From contig CADCWO010000046.1 in assembly GCA_902806435.1 (NCBI GenBank), positions 838 through 64,837 on the forward strand: a stretch of DNA of 64,000 nucleotides. The letters are read 5' to 3'. Shown here piece by piece: positions 8,113 through 18,963 of the stretch. Every line of letters begins with the position of its first letter. Positions within the stretch are counted from its first letter, which is position 1. The notes under the pieces are model-generated. The model ran no database searches. It was not told the origin of the DNA and saw nothing but the letters and a program-made list of their open reading frames with translations. This DNA comes from an uncultured Synechococcales cyanobacterium (lineage in GTDB: Bacteria > Cyanobacteriota > Cyanobacteriia > Thermosynechococcales > Thermosynechococcaceae). The position numbers and the translations under genes were made by a program.

Positions 8113-9246
8113 TCATACTGCAAGGGGTTGACAAGTTTTTTCGGTTATTGCCAATTCTGCTGCGGCAGCGGACTGGGTGGCTTGAGTAAGCACCGTTTGA
8201 ATATCAAAATGTTGATGATACTTTAACCATTGCTGAGCAGTATTACCATCTTCAAGAAGCTTCCTGAGCGGTGTTAGAAAACAGCTAAAGCCTGCTTGTT
8301 TGGCTACAGACCAGGTGCCTTTGTAAAGTTCTTCAATCCAGTCTCGTGCCAGAATTTCTCTGCCGTCTTCCCAGTGATGTAATTCTGCCTCTAAGCTACA
8401 ACGAGCGGCAGCGGCTTCATTGGCGTCGGCTAATTGGCTTAACTCTTCAGCCCTCAAACTACTGGCTACTAGAGGGTCAAGATTTGGGTTGTTAATTAAC
8501 TGGAGAAGGCGAGCTTCTAATAGCGCTGTAATCGCTAAGAGAGTAATCGGATCAAAAATCAAGTCACAAATTCTCAGTTCTAAGCGATTGAGATTGTAAG
8601 GACGGCGATCACCATTCGGGCGGACTGCACTCCAAAGATGACGGACATTTTGCATTGTACCTGCGGCTAGCTGAGCTTGCGTCCAACGAATGAAGTGAGC
8701 ATGGCTTTCAAATAGAGGTACTTGAGCAGGCGTTTTTGGAAATAGCCCCCAGCGGGTAGAGTGGTACCCAGTAACACGCCCATCTAAAAAAGGTGATGAG
8801 GCACTTAAGGCCAGATATAAGGGAGCTTCAACCCGAACCAGGCGACAAGCTCTCATCAACACTTCAGGGTCAGCAATACCGACATTGATGTGAATGCTGG
8901 CAGTAACCACCTTAGTGCCATAGGTGCGCTCAATATACTCGTGGTAGGGATTGTTGGGGTCAGAGCGATAAAAGCGATCGCTACCTCCCAACGCTAGGGT
9001 ACTACCCGGAATTATCGTGTAGTCGCCTAGGGTTTTTAGATACTCCCGCAATCGCAGCCGGGGTTTAATTAAGTCACATAGTAATTGCTCGTAAGTATAA
9101 GAAGGCGCCGTAGTGTACTCGACATTGCGACTATCGGGTTCGCGGACAAAGCCATCCAGTGCTGCTACAACTTTGTCAGAGAGCCCGACTACATCACCTT
9201 GGGGCGTGCCGGTAAACATTTCAACTTCAAAGCCTTTTGACAGCAG
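8113..9246 (-). CDS. gshA: Glutamate--cysteine ligase, cyanobacterial type
   Basis: It catalyses the first step of glutathione synthesis. The cyanobacterial/plant-related family is about 375-385 residues and begins with the segment LLSKGFEVEMFTGTPQGDVV. The open frame extends 44 codons further upstream, but the GTG at 9244-9246 directly precedes that segment and has GAGG five bases before it, giving 377 residues. I take it as the true start. Active-site regions such as GDYTIIPGSTLALGG and RPYNLNRLELRICD are intact. The roughly 290 bases between it and sir form a divergent promoter region. Confidence 0.92.
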   Translation of the reverse strand: MLSKGFEVEMFTGTPQGDVVGLSDKVVAALDGFVREPDSRNVEYTTAPSYTYEQLLCDLIKPRLRLREYLKTLGDYTIIPGSTLALGGSDRFYRSDPNNPYHEYIERTYGTKVVTASIHINVGIADPEVLMRACRLVRVEAPLYLALSASSPFLDGRVTGYHSTRWGLFPKTPAQVPLFESHAHFIRWTQAQLAAGTMQNVRHLWSAVRPNGDRRPYNLNRLELRICDLIFDPITLLAITALLEARLLQLINNPNLDPLVASSLRAEELSQLADANEAAAARCSLEAELHHWEDGREILARDWIEELYKGTWSVAKQAGFSCFLTPLRKLLEDGNTAQQWLKYHQHFDIQTVLTQATQSAAAAELAITEKTCQPLAV

Positions 9247-9540
9247 CACAGGTTGTCCTCTCAGGTGAAAGCGTCTTTTATACTCTAATACTGTGGGCAA
9301 ACAAGCTTTACACCTGTTAGGAGGTTGAGGGTACTGATCTGAGAGCGGTTTAGCCTTAACGCGATACTTTAAATTCAATTGAGTAAACGTTGACTTCTGG
9401 CTATTAATCCCGGCGGCTAGCCAAGACAGGAGTGTTAAAATCAGTATTGATTTATCCCTATCTCGACCGGGTTACTGGGCTTCAGTCATCACCTCAGCTA
9501 ACTAGGTTGCTTCTTTACTTTGTCCTCAATAACTGGTCCA

Positions 9541-11541
9541 ATGGCTAATTCTTCAACGCAAACTCGCTCCGAGCGTAAACCTTCCAAAGTAGAGGGCCTC
9601 AAGGAACGTAGTAACTACCTGCGGGAGCCGCTGAGCACGGAACTTTCGGAGGACACCAATCATTTTAGCGAGAACGCCGTCCAAATCTTAAAGTTCCACG
9701 GCTCTTACCAGCAAGACAACCGGGATAACCGCGTTAAGGGTCAGGAGAAAGACTACCAGTTTATGCTACGGACCTGTAATCCAGGTGGAGCTATTTCTCC
9801 CCAGCTTTACCTAGCCTTGGACCAGTTATCTGAGGAGTATGGCAATCATACGCTACGGGTGACAACGCGTCAGGGCTTTCAAATGCATGGCATCTTAAAG
9901 CGCAACCTGAAGACCGCGATCGCCACCATTATTCAAAACATGGGGTCTACCCTGAGTGCCTGCGGTGATGTTCCGCGCAATGTGATGGCTCCCCCAGCCC
10001 CCTTTAAGAACCGGCCAGATTATGAGTATGCCCGTGAGTACGCTGCCAACATTGCTGGCCTACTGCGGCCCCAAACCGGAGCATACTACGAGATTTGGCT
10101 GGACGGAGAAAAAGCAATTACCGCCGAAGAAAATCCAGAGGTAACTAGGGCTCGCCAGTCTGACGGTAACGGTGTTCTATTGCCAGATCCACAAGAGCCA
10201 CTATTTGGTCAGCACTATATGCCTCGGAAGTTCAAGTGTAGTGTGACTGTGCCGGGAGATAATTCTGTTGACCTTTACTCTCAAGACATCAGCCTAGTGG
10301 TGATGATGGAAGCAGGAGAGTTAAAGGGGTTCAACGTGTTCGCGGGGGGTGGTTTAGGCCGTACTCATAACAAAGAGGAGACCTTTGCCCGTCTTGCTGA
10401 CCCAATTGGCTATGTCGCCAAAGCGGATATCTACGATTTAGTCAAAGCTGTTGTTGCGACTCAAAGAGATTACGGCGATCGCGTCGACCGTCGCCATGCC
10501 CGGATGAAGTATCTGATCCATGACTGGGGTGTAGATAAATTTCGTTCGACTGTGGAAGGGTACTTCGGTAAGCCTTTAGAACCCTTTAAACCCCTGCCGG
10601 AGTTCAAGTACAAGGACTTTCTGGGTTGGCATGAACAGGGAGATGGCAAGCTTTTTCTGGGGATCTCGATTCAAAACGGACGCGTTAAAGATGAGGGTTC
10701 GCTACACCTCAAAACGGCTCTGCGAGAAATTCAGCAGCAATTTGCCTTGCCAATCCGTCTATCACCCAACCACAACTTGCTCCTGTGTGAAATTGAACCG
10801 GATCAGCAGCAAGAGATTCAGGAAATCTTGGATCGCTGCGGTGTGCAGATGGAATCTGAGATCGATCCCCTAGTCCGCTATTCTATGGCCTGCCCTGCTT
10901 TACCTACCTGTGGTTTGGCAATTACAGAATCAGAACGGATCATGCCTAGCATCCTGGAGCGGATTCAGTCTCTGCTGAATAAAGTAGGCCTAGAGCAAGA
11001 GCATTTTGTGATCCGGATGACGGGTTGCCCCAATGGTTGCGCTCGTCCCTACCTGGCAGAGCTAGGTCTAGTTGGTAAAGCACCGAATAGCTATCAGCTT
11101 TGGCTCGGTGGGACACCCCATCAGACGCGTTTAGCCGAAGTTTATATCGAGAATATGAAGCTGGAGGATTTGGAAGCAACTCTAGAACCTGCACTGGTTT
11201 ACTTCAAGCAGGAGCGCCAGCGCCAGGTAGAGCCGGAAAGCTTTGGTGAATTTTGTCATCGGGTAGGGTTTGAGGAACTGTTGCGCTTTGCCACAATCTA
11301 CAATCAATCTGCGGCAGACTCAACAACCGGCGATTTGGCTCAATCCAGTAGTGATGATGTTATTGAGCCAGTTGCCTCTGAATCTAGGCTCAGCGGTGTT
11401 CGCCGCAGAGTCAGTATCCGGGATAGTGTTTACCTACGGCTGAAGGAAGTTGCAGACCGTCAAGGCAAGTCTCTAACAAGTCTGACAACTGAAGCAATTG
11501 AGGCTTACCTCCAAGCTAACTCTGAGGCTAATACCAACTAG
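9541..11541 (+). CDS. sir: Ferredoxin-sulfite reductase with C-terminal ribbon-helix-helix-like tail
   Basis: It reduces sulfite to sulfide with electrons from ferredoxin. The siroheme/4Fe-4S ligands are Cys451, Cys457, Cys496 and Cys500 (ACPALPTCG and [10 protein letters not shown]). Both nitrite/sulfite reductase half-domains are present, with the substrate region [14 protein letters not shown] at 9520 could add seven residues; I chose the ATG at 9541. Unusually, after a Ser/Asp-rich linker (about 590-620) the protein ends in [20 protein letters not shown] and then [14 protein letters not shown]. This has the strand-helix-helix pattern of CopG/Arc-type DNA-binding domains. Confidence 0.93.
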   Translation: MANSSTQTRSERKPSKVEGLKERSNYLREPLSTELSEDTNHFSENAVQILKFHGSYQQDNRDNRVKGQEKDYQFMLRTCNPGGAISPQLYLALDQLSEEYGNHTLRVTTRQGFQMHGILKRNLKTAIATIIQNMGSTLSACGDVPRNVMAPPAPFKNRPDYEYAREYAANIAGLLRPQTGAYYEIWLDGEKAITAEENPEVTRARQSDGNGVLLPDPQEPLFGQHYMPRKFKCSVTVPGDNSVDLYSQDISLVVMMEAGELKGFNVFAGGGLGRTHNKEETFARLADPIGYVAKADIYDLVKAVVATQRDYGDRVDRRHARMKYLIHDWGVDKFRSTVEGYFGKPLEPFKPLPEFKYKDFLGWHEQGDGKLFLGISIQNGRVKDEGSLHLKTALREIQQQFALPIRLSPNHNLLLCEIEPDQQQEIQEILDRCGVQMESEIDPLVRYSMACPALPTCGLAITESERIMPSILERIQSLLNKVGLEQEHFVIRMTGCPNGCARPYLAELGLVGKAPNSYQLWLGGTPHQTRLAEVYIENMKLEDLEATLEPALVYFKQERQRQVEPESFGEFCHRVGFEELLRFATIYNQSAADSTTGDLAQSSSDDVIEPVASESRLSGVRRRVSIRDSVYLRLKEVADRQGKSLTSLTTEAIEAYLQANSEANTN

Positions 11542-11596
11542 ATGCGGATTGCTGGTTGGGTCTTACCTCAGATGTTGCTTGTTTGTTCTGCCTATC

Positions 11597-12598
11597 CTAT
11601 GAGAACTGCCGCAGAAAGCGCAAGTCGCTGTTGTAGAGGCGGCGAATATCATCGATCTGATGTAAGACCATGGCTAAGCGTTCGACACCAAAACCAGCGG
11701 CAAACCCGGTATATATTTCTGGGTCGTACCCTACGGCCTTGAGAACGTTTGGATCAACCATGCCGCAGCCCAGTACCTCTAGCCAGCGTCCCTGCCACTG
11801 GACATCTACCTCCGCGCTAGGCTCAGTGAAAGGAAAGTAGCTGGCCCGGAACCGGATTGGCAGTTCACCAAACATTTCTTCTAAGAAGACTTTAATTGTT
11901 CCCTTGAGGTCTGTGAAGGTCAACTCCTCGTCAACAGCTAAAATTTCAACCTGGTGAAAAACGGCTGAGTGGGTAGCATCTACGGTATCTCGACGGTAGC
12001 AGCGTCCGGGAGCGGCAATTCGGATCGGGGGTTCGTTCTCTTCCATGTAGCGAATCTGCACTGTGGAGGTATGGGTACGCAGCAGATTGCCGTCAGAGAG
12101 ATAAAGGGTGTCCTGCATATCGCGGGCTGGATGGTCGGCCAAGAAGTTTAAGGCTTCAAAGTTGTAATACTCTGTCTCCATTTCCGGCCCCCAGGCCACG
12201 GTATAGCCTAGGCCAACAAAAATATCTAAAGCCCGGTCGATAGTACTGTTGAGTGGATGCACCCGGCCTTGAGGACGGTAAGAGGCGGGCATCGTCACAT
12301 CCAGCGTTTCTGCCTCAAGTTGCGCTTCGATCTGTGCTGCTTGGAGGGTTGCCCGTTTGCGGTCTAGCTCCTCGGCTAGTACTTCCTTAACTTCGTTAGC
12401 CAGGGCTCCAATGCGGGGGCGATCGCTGGCCTCTAGCTTGCCCATCCCCCGCAAAACTTGAGAAAGCTCACCTTTCTTGCCTAAGTAGTTAACGCGTAGC
12501 TGTTCTAAGCGCTCTAGAGTGTCGGCAGTAGCGATCGCGCTGTGGGCTGACTGCCGGAGCTGATCCAATTGCGCCTCAAGTGATTGCTGAATGGTCAT
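11597..12598 (-). CDS. pheS: Phenylalanine--tRNA ligase alpha subunit
   Basis: This is the catalytic subunit of the alpha2-beta2 enzyme that charges tRNA-Phe. An N-terminal coiled-coil arm (residues about 5-85, with [18 protein letters not shown]) is followed by the class II core. The core has motif 2 ([10 protein letters not shown]-like segment [14 protein letters not shown]) and motif 3 ([17 protein letters not shown] near 305). I chose the ATG at 12598, which gives the usual 333 residues; the open frame extends 13 codons further. The beta subunit gene is not adjacent. It converges with sir, with 55 bases between the stops. Confidence 0.94.
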   Translation of the reverse strand: MTIQQSLEAQLDQLRQSAHSAIATADTLERLEQLRVNYLGKKGELSQVLRGMGKLEASDRPRIGALANEVKEVLAEELDRKRATLQAAQIEAQLEAETLDVTMPASYRPQGRVHPLNSTIDRALDIFVGLGYTVAWGPEMETEYYNFEALNFLADHPARDMQDTLYLSDGNLLRTHTSTVQIRYMEENEPPIRIAAPGRCYRRDTVDATHSAVFHQVEILAVDEELTFTDLKGTIKVFLEEMFGELPIRFRASYFPFTEPSAEVDVQWQGRWLEVLGCGMVDPNVLKAVGYDPEIYTGFAAGFGVERLAMVLHQIDDIRRLYNSDLRFLRQFS

Positions 12599-12905
12599 GG
12601 GATAAACAACTGAGCGGTTAGAATTTTTGGATGGCAACTGCGAAAAAGCAGTCTCCTCTTAACAGTTTATTAGCGATAGCGATTTTACAGCAGTCTTCTA
12701 TGGGCTGGCACAGGTACAACTTTATTAAGAGCACTTCCAGCTGCTAATGGTTAGAGTACAGACATGTATAGCTAGTTAAACTTTCTGGAGAAGGCAACTC
12801 GAAACTAGAATCTCGCCAGATAAACACCACAAGCTATGCTAGGGGCAACCTTTTAGGCCATTGATTTAGTGTACAAATCGCTCTTGATACAATTTGACTG
12901 CTGCG

Positions 12906-13754
12906 ATGAAAGTATTAATTGGTAATGACGATGGTATTTTTGCCCTAGGTATTCGCACCTTAGCCAACGCCCTGGCCGCAGCGGGTTATGAGGTAACAGT
13001 TGTGTGCCCCGATCGCGAGCGATCGGCAACAGGTCATGGTTTAACCATGCATGAACCAATCCGTGCAGAACGGGTGGAATCGATATTTCATCCTACTGTC
13101 AAAGCTTGGGCTTGCTCTGGCACTCCCTCCGACTGTATTAAGTTAGGACTAGGGGCCTTGTTGGACGGTCCTCCAGACTTTGTCCTCTCAGGCATTAATC
13201 ATGGTCCCAATTTGGGCACTGATGTCCTCTACTCTGGTACAGTGGCCGCAGCAATGGAGGGGGCAATCGAAGGCATTCCTAGCGTAGCGTTTAGCCTTGC
13301 CAGTTTTTCTTGTCAAGAGTTTCAGCCTGCGGCGCAGTTTGCGAAAACTCTACTAGCGCAACTGGCAGCATCACCTTTACCAAAGGTGATGTTACTCAAT
13401 GTCAATGTCCCAGCCTTACCAGGGAAAGAGATTGCTGGAGTTGCTGTCAGCCGTCAAGGAATTCGCCGTTACTATGATGTGTTTGAAAAACGGGTAGATC
13501 CCAGAGGTAAAACCTACTATTGGCTGGCCGGAGAAGTTTTAGAGGAGCTAGAGACACCGCAGGCAAGCTCATCGCAGCAGGTTCCCACCGATGTTGAAGC
13601 GATTCGTAATGCCTACATTACAGTGACGCCTCTCAAGTACGACCTCACCTATACCCCAGGGCTGGTTGCGTTAGCCGACTGGTCAACAACCCAAAAAATC
13701 CACAACGATGCCTTATCCTGGATAGGACTTGAAGAACTAATTGCCATGTTGTGA
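12906..13754 (+). CDS. surE: 5'/3'-nucleotidase SurE
   Basis: SurE is a divalent-metal nucleotidase. The metal-binding Asp pair is at the start ([16 protein letters not shown]), and the other conserved loops are present: [32 protein letters not shown] and [10 protein letters not shown]. The ATG at 12906 gives the standard start; a TTG four codons earlier is less likely. It is slightly longer than bacterial SurE because of a Ser/Gln-rich insert near residue 225. The 307 bases upstream, between it and pheS, show no gene. Confidence 0.93.
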   Translation: MKVLIGNDDGIFALGIRTLANALAAAGYEVTVVCPDRERSATGHGLTMHEPIRAERVESIFHPTVKAWACSGTPSDCIKLGLGALLDGPPDFVLSGINHGPNLGTDVLYSGTVAAAMEGAIEGIPSVAFSLASFSCQEFQPAAQFAKTLLAQLAASPLPKVMLLNVNVPALPGKEIAGVAVSRQGIRRYYDVFEKRVDPRGKTYYWLAGEVLEELETPQASSSQQVPTDVEAIRNAYITVTPLKYDLTYTPGLVALADWSTTQKIHNDALSWIGLEELIAML

Positions 13755-13778
13755 CGGTAAGCAAGGTTTAGCCGCTTA

Positions 13779-13800
13779 ATGGTGGCGGAGAATCCACCAT
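13779..13800 (+). repeat. Small hairpin between surE and ribF
   Basis: ATGGTGG and CCACCAT form a seven-base-pair stem with an eight-base loop. There is no following T tract, so it is not a clear intrinsic terminator; it may attenuate read-through from surE or stabilise its transcript end. Confidence 0.3.
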
Positions 13801-13852
13801 CCTCCCTTGAACGGATTAAATGTCTCTGCAAACCTATGGCAGAATGTAAGCT

Positions 13853-14887
13853 GTGTGGGTTACTTCTTCATTAGCAACTGCTCTAACACCAACTTCCGTT
13901 GCACTGGGAAACTTTGACGGCGTCCACCGGGGGCACCAGCAGGTTATCCAGTCGATGTGTCTGGCCAGCTCTAGGCCATCAACTTCTAGTCACTCAACCG
14001 CTGGGGATAGCAACTGCAAGAGGGTAGACAGAATTGAATCTTCTCTGGGAAGCCAACCTGAGTCATCCCGATTAACTAGTGAGCATTGTAGCTACCCAAC
14101 GGTAGTTACGTTCAACCCTCACCCCCAAGAATTTTTTAGCGGTCAACCGCGAACCCTGCTCACTCCAGCTGGTGAGCGAGAGGAACTATTGGCAAGTCTG
14201 GGGATTGCCCAACTGGTGTTACTCCCCTTTGACCGGGATCTGGCGTTTCTCAGTCCGACCGATTTTGTCGAGAAAATCCTGGTGCAGCAGCTTCAAGCCC
14301 AGTGCATTAGTGTTGGATCCGATTTCTGCTTTGGCTACCAACGCTCTGGCACGACTGCTGACCTCAAAGCGATCGCCGCTACCTATGGAATCGCAGTCAC
14401 GGTAGTACCCCCCTACACCTGTGCTGGTGAGCGCATTAGTAGCTCCGCGATTCGTCAAGCTTTGCAACGGGGGGAGATGCAACGAGCTAACCAGCTTTTA
14501 GGTCGCTCTTATAGCCTGATTGGCAAAGTGATTCAGGGCCAGCAGTTGGGAAGAAAATTGGGGTTTCCCACCGCAAATCTACAAGTGCCTGGAGAAAAGT
14601 TTTTACCGAACCAAGGCGTTTATGGTGTGCGCGTTCAAAGTTCTACCCTGGCGCAAGAGCAAATTGGGGTGATGAATTTGGGCTATCGTCCGACGGTGAA
14701 TGGCCTCAGCCAAACCATTGAGGTACATTTGCTCGACTGGTCTGGCGACCTTTATGGGCAAACGCTAACCGTAATTCTGGAACAATTTCTGCGGCCTGAG
14801 CAGAAGTTTGAGACTCTAGCGGATCTGAAGGCTCAAATTAGTGTAGATTGTGCAACCGCCCGCTCCTATTTGGCACCAGTTAGTTAA
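13853..14887 (+). CDS. ribF: Bifunctional riboflavin kinase/FAD synthetase
   Basis: It converts riboflavin to FMN and then FAD. The N-terminal nucleotidyltransferase domain has GNFDGVHRGHQQ and FNPHPQEFF, then ISSSAIRQAL near residue 200. The C-terminal flavokinase domain has GRKLGFPTANL (about 237) and GVMNLGYRPTV. It starts with GTG at 13853 (MWVTSSLATAL). An unusual Ser-rich insert of about 45 residues separates the first helix from FNPHP (roughly nucleotides 13960-14090), where homologues normally have a short loop. Confidence 0.92.
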   Translation: MWVTSSLATALTPTSVALGNFDGVHRGHQQVIQSMCLASSRPSTSSHSTAGDSNCKRVDRIESSLGSQPESSRLTSEHCSYPTVVTFNPHPQEFFSGQPRTLLTPAGEREELLASLGIAQLVLLPFDRDLAFLSPTDFVEKILVQQLQAQCISVGSDFCFGYQRSGTTADLKAIAATYGIAVTVVPPYTCAGERISSSAIRQALQRGEMQRANQLLGRSYSLIGKVIQGQQLGRKLGFPTANLQVPGEKFLPNQGVYGVRVQSSTLAQEQIGVMNLGYRPTVNGLSQTIEVHLLDWSGDLYGQTLTVILEQFLRPEQKFETLADLKAQISVDCATARSYLAPVS

Positions 14888-14987
14888 GCGCAAGGCTTTA
14901 GTTTTGAGAGTATTCAGAGAATTTTAAGGTGCTGAGCTGGGCATGATAAAGATACCAAGCTCATCAGCTTCACTAAGGGGAATCAGC

Positions 14988-15897
14988 ATGAGACACCGCA
15001 TTGAGCAGCTGGTGCAGAACCTCAACCGCGTCATTGTTGGTAAACAAGAAGCAATCCGCCTAGTCCTCGTCGCTCTGATCTCTGGGGGGCATGCCCTGCT
15101 AGAAGATGTTCCTGGTGTGGGCAAAACCCTGCTTGCAAAGGCCCTAGCTCGCTCCATTGACGGCCAGTTTGCCCGAATCCAGTGTACTCCTGACTTGCTA
15201 CCAACAGATTTAACTGGCACTAATATTTGGCACCCTCGCCTGGGGGAGTTTGAATTTCTGCCCGGCCCTGTTTTTGCCAACGTGTTATTGGCAGATGAAA
15301 TCAACCGGGCGACGCCGCGAACCCAGTCTGCCTTGTTGGAAGTGATGGAAGAGAATCAAGTGACCATTGACCGGACTTCTCATCCAGTTCCAGAACCATT
15401 TTTTGTCATTGCAACGCAAAACCCTGTGGAGTATCAAGGTACTTTTCCCCTACCAGAAGCCCAACTGGATCGCTTTGCTTTATCGTTTAGCTTGGGCTAT
15501 CCAACTGAGCAAGAGGAATTACAGATGCTAAAGCGTCTGGAATCTGCCAGTAACCTGGCTACACTCCAATCCTGCCTTTCGCTGGAAGATGTGCAAGCAT
15601 TACGCCAATGCTGCGCCCAGGTAAGAGTAGAAACACCCTTGCAGCAATACATTGTTGATCTGGTACGTGCAACCCGCCAGGATGAAGAGATTGCGCTTAG
15701 GAGCCAGCCCTCGTGGTACCGTTGCGCTTCAACGGGCTAGTCAAGCTTTAGCTTTCTTATTGGGGCGAGATTACGTCATTCCGGATGATGTCAAGTTTTT
15801 AGTTCCCTATGTCCTTCGCCACCGCCTGATCCTAACTAGCGGTCGAAACTCCAGTACAATCATTGGACGTTTGCTTCACGCCACACCAATTCCCTAA
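14988..15897 (+). pseudogene. MoxR family AAA+ ATPase, single frameshift
   Basis: MoxR ATPases act as chaperones for metal-dependent or surface complexes, usually beside DUF58/VWA genes. Walker A (EDVPGVGKTLLAKAL), Walker B (LLADEINRATPR), sensor 1 (ATQNPVEYQG) and the arginine region are intact. At 15699 one extra base (an A) breaks the frame, because the conserved sensor 2 segment LGASPRGTVAL continues in the +1 frame to the natural end at 15897. The corrected protein would be about 302 residues. The ATG at 14988 has AAGGGG seven bases upstream. Either a recent mutation or a base-calling error is possible. No DUF58 gene follows. Confidence 0.8.
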
Positions 15898-16199
15898 GGA
15901 CAACTCAAGATTTTATTAGCATTCGTTGTTAATTGGGGAACAGTCAGTAAGGTTAGATACTCTTTAAAGCCTGCTTGTTCCAATCCACTGGCTTACATGC
16001 TCAGTTGCCGGTGGGATATTAACAGTCCTTAAACTAAAATTGCTCAAGACAATCTCGAGCAAAGTCTGTTAAGTTAGCCCAGCACTAGTCGTTTACTGCC
16101 CCAGCTTCTTGAGTCGCTATTGTTCATCGCTTTTTGTGACGTAGATATGGACTTTCTCTTTATGTGCAAAGTTACGACCGGAGGATATCTAGGCATCTG

Positions 16200-17753
16200 A
16201 TGCGATCGCATTTTCTCTCCCGTAAAATTGTTAAGCAGCGTCGAGGCGCTATTGCTCTGGCTTTGGCTAGCAGTTTGCTTGCCCAACCAGGCGTCCTCTT
16301 CCCCTGGTTAGGAGGGGTTGCTCGAGCTCAGCTCACCGCTTTTTGCAAGTTGTCGACCAGTACGATCGCTCAGAAAGACGCCGCCCGGCAAGCTGCCTTC
16401 GCAGGCGACCAAATAGCTACGGTTGAATACCAGCAGCTTGTACAGGCGGATGCTCAACGTCTACGCCAGTGCCGCAGTCAAACCTGGCCGCAGACCCAAG
16501 CCATCTGGCTGCGTCTTTACCCCTGCGACTTGCAACCTGGCGTCCTGGATGACGTAATGGATCGAATTGTCAACCAAGGCTATAACCAGGTTTATGTTGA
16601 GGTCTTCTACGATGGGCAGGTCCTGCTGCCATCCACAGACAACCCGACCGTTTGGCCGTCAGTCATTCGTACTGGAGAGGCCGCGAAAGCAGATTTGCTG
16701 GCCCAAGCGATTCAAAAAGCTCATGAACGTGGGCTTAAGCTCTACGCTTGGATGTTCTCGATGAATTTTGGCTACTCCTATGGTCAGCGCGCTGATCGAC
16801 AGCAGGCATTGGCCCGCAATGGTCGAGGGCAAAGCAGTCTTTACGTTGCCAATAACGGGGGGCTAGCGATCGATTTCTCCCAGCAGGAAGTCGATAAAGT
16901 GTTCATTGATCCCTACAATCTGCAAGCTAAACAAGACTATAACCGGCTGGTGCAAGCGGTTCTCCAGCGCCAGCCGGATGGGGTGTTGTTTGATTACATT
17001 CGCTACCCGCGCCAGACTGGGGCAGCTTCTGTGACTGACAAAGTAAGCGATCTGTGGATTTACGCCAGTGGTGCCCAGCAAGCTTTAATCCAGCGCGGCT
17101 TGAACAACAAAGGGGTTAACCTGATCCAGCGGTTCTTACAAAAAGGATATATCAGTACCTACGACATTGCTGCTTTAGATCGGCAGTACCCGCAGGAAAG
17201 AGAACCCCTGTGGCAAGGGCGCAATCCTCCGCTCAGCTTGTCTAAGCAACTATTACCAGCAGCAATCCGGCAACCTAGGTTGCAACAGGAACTCTGGTTA
17301 TTGAGTGCTGCGCATGCCTTTCAAGGCGTGGTAGATTTTTTAACTGCTGCCGTTCTACCGGTGCAGCAACGTGGCATTCCTGCTGGGGCTGTGTTTTTTC
17401 CAGACGGAAATCGCCGGGTTGGTCGAGGGTTTGATTCCCGGATGCAACCCTGGGACCGCTTTCCAAGTTCGATTGAATGGCACCCCATGTCCTATGCTGT
17501 CTGTGGCAATACGAGCTGTATTGCCAGCCAAGTCCAGGAAGTTCTGCGCGCCGCTCCTTCAGGAACACAGGTCAGCCCAGTCCTGGCCGGAGTTTGGGGA
17601 CGCGCGCTCCAAAATAGTCGGCCTTCTCTGGAAGCGCAGATGGCAGCTCTACGGCAATTTGCACCACAAATTAGGTCCGTGAGCCACTTTGCCTATTCTT
17701 GGCAAGAAGATCCTACTTCAGCCCGTAATCGCCGTTCTTGTCGCCTGCGTTAA
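16200..17753 (+). CDS. Secreted family 10 glycosylhydrolase-like protein
   Basis: The protein begins with a basic, hydrophobic signal (residues about 5-45, ending near GGVARAQ), so it is exported. The rest resembles the glycosyl-hydrolase-10-like (GHL10/DUF187) barrel found in many cyanobacteria. Typical barrel segments include MDRIVNQGYNQVYVEVFYDG, HERGLKLYAWMFSMNFGY, LAIDFSQQEV and DGVLFDYIRYP. The acidic residues in FDYIRYP could be catalytic, but no substrate can be named. I used the ATG at 16200; an in-frame GTG at 16164 is possible, with GGAGG lying between the two. Confidence 0.8.
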   Translation: MRSHFLSRKIVKQRRGAIALALASSLLAQPGVLFPWLGGVARAQLTAFCKLSTSTIAQKDAARQAAFAGDQIATVEYQQLVQADAQRLRQCRSQTWPQTQAIWLRLYPCDLQPGVLDDVMDRIVNQGYNQVYVEVFYDGQVLLPSTDNPTVWPSVIRTGEAAKADLLAQAIQKAHERGLKLYAWMFSMNFGYSYGQRADRQQALARNGRGQSSLYVANNGGLAIDFSQQEVDKVFIDPYNLQAKQDYNRLVQAVLQRQPDGVLFDYIRYPRQTGAASVTDKVSDLWIYASGAQQALIQRGLNNKGVNLIQRFLQKGYISTYDIAALDRQYPQEREPLWQGRNPPLSLSKQLLPAAIRQPRLQQELWLLSAAHAFQGVVDFLTAAVLPVQQRGIPAGAVFFPDGNRRVGRGFDSRMQPWDRFPSSIEWHPMSYAVCGNTSCIASQVQEVLRAAPSGTQVSPVLAGVWGRALQNSRPSLEAQMAALRQFAPQIRSVSHFAYSWQEDPTSARNRRSCRLR

Positions 17754-17945
17754 TTGGTTTGGCAAGCTGGAATGCTAAGCCTGGAATGACCCTACAGGCT
17801 ATCCCGGATAGTTAGGTAATGGATGTAGGCCCTGAGAGACGCTAGATTTAGCACAAGCGATTGGGTCGGTTTAAATCCGCCGCAGACATGGGGGGTGTCG
17901 GCAGTATTCTGCTAACGTAGCCAATAGAATCCAAGTAAAAAGATC

Positions 17946-18929
17946 ATGGCAGAAGTTCTGTTATTTAATGCCCTGAGAGCGGCGATCGATGAAGAAATGG
18001 CCCACGACGACACCGTATTTGTGCTGGGCGAAGATGTCGGCCACTATGGCGGTTCCTATAAGGTGACCAAGGGGCTGTACGAAAAGTACGGTGATCTGCG
18101 AATTCTGGATACCCCGATCGCCGAAAATAGTTTTACAGGTATGGCTGTTGGCGCAGCAATGACCGGGTTGCGCCCAATTATTGAAGGCATGAACATGGGA
18201 TTTCTCCTGTTGGCCTTTAACCAGATTTCTAACAATGCGGGGATGCTGCGTTACACTTCTGGCGGTAACTTTCGGATTCCCCTAGTGATTCGGGGTCCCG
18301 GTGGTGTGGGGCGGCAACTGGGAGCTGAACACTCCCAGCGTTTAGAGGCCTATTTTCAGGCGGTTCCCGGCTTGAAAATCGTTGCTTGCTCTACCCCTTA
18401 CAACGCGAAGGGACTATTGAAGTCAGCGATTCGCGATCATAATCCAGTGCTGTTTTTTGAGCATGTGTTGCTCTACAACCTGAAAGCTGACCTGCCAGAG
18501 GAAGAATATTTGCTGCCTTTAGATAAAGCGGAAGTAGTCCGCGAGGGCAAGGATGTGACAATTCTCACCTACTCTCGGATGCGCCACCATGTCACCCAGG
18601 CATTGAAGCCCTTAACTGAGGAGGGATACGATCCAGAAGTTATCGATTTGATTTCCTTGAAGCCTTTAGACTTTGACACCATTGGAGCTTCGATTTGCAA
18701 GACTCACCGGGTGATTATCGTTGAAGAGTGCATGAAGACCGGCGGCATTGGAGCTGAGTTAGTGGCTTCGATCAACGATCGTTACTTTGACGAATTAGAT
18801 GCCCCAGTTGTCCGGATGTCTTCCCAGGACATCCCCACCCCTTACAACGGACGACTGGAGAACTTAACGATTGTCCAACCTCAGCAGATTGTCGAGGCTG
18901 TGAAAGAAATGCTAGCGCTCCAAGTGTGA
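17946..18929 (+). CDS. pdhB: Pyruvate dehydrogenase E1 component beta subunit
   Basis: With the alpha subunit (not in this window) it decarboxylates pyruvate using thiamine diphosphate. It is the standard 327 residues. The family motifs are present: [53 protein letters not shown] and the C-terminal transketolase part [17 protein letters not shown]. It is followed within 35 bases by secD on the same strand; a pdhB-secD-secF order is plausible as one transcription unit. Confidence 0.95.
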   Translation: MAEVLLFNALRAAIDEEMAHDDTVFVLGEDVGHYGGSYKVTKGLYEKYGDLRILDTPIAENSFTGMAVGAAMTGLRPIIEGMNMGFLLLAFNQISNNAGMLRYTSGGNFRIPLVIRGPGGVGRQLGAEHSQRLEAYFQAVPGLKIVACSTPYNAKGLLKSAIRDHNPVLFFEHVLLYNLKADLPEEEYLLPLDKAEVVREGKDVTILTYSRMRHHVTQALKPLTEEGYDPEVIDLISLKPLDFDTIGASICKTHRVIIVEECMKTGGIGAELVASINDRYFDELDAPVVRMSSQDIPTPYNGRLENLTIVQPQQIVEAVKEMLALQV

Positions 18930-18963
18930 AACTTAAAGATTTTATGATTGTGGCAGTACAGGT

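Noticed and set aside
13015-13030. GCGATCGC-like sites as operators or CRISPR-like repeats
   Set aside because: They are the dispersed HIP1 palindrome common in cyanobacterial genomes, not a local array. No spaced direct repeats typical of CRISPR were seen anywhere in the window.
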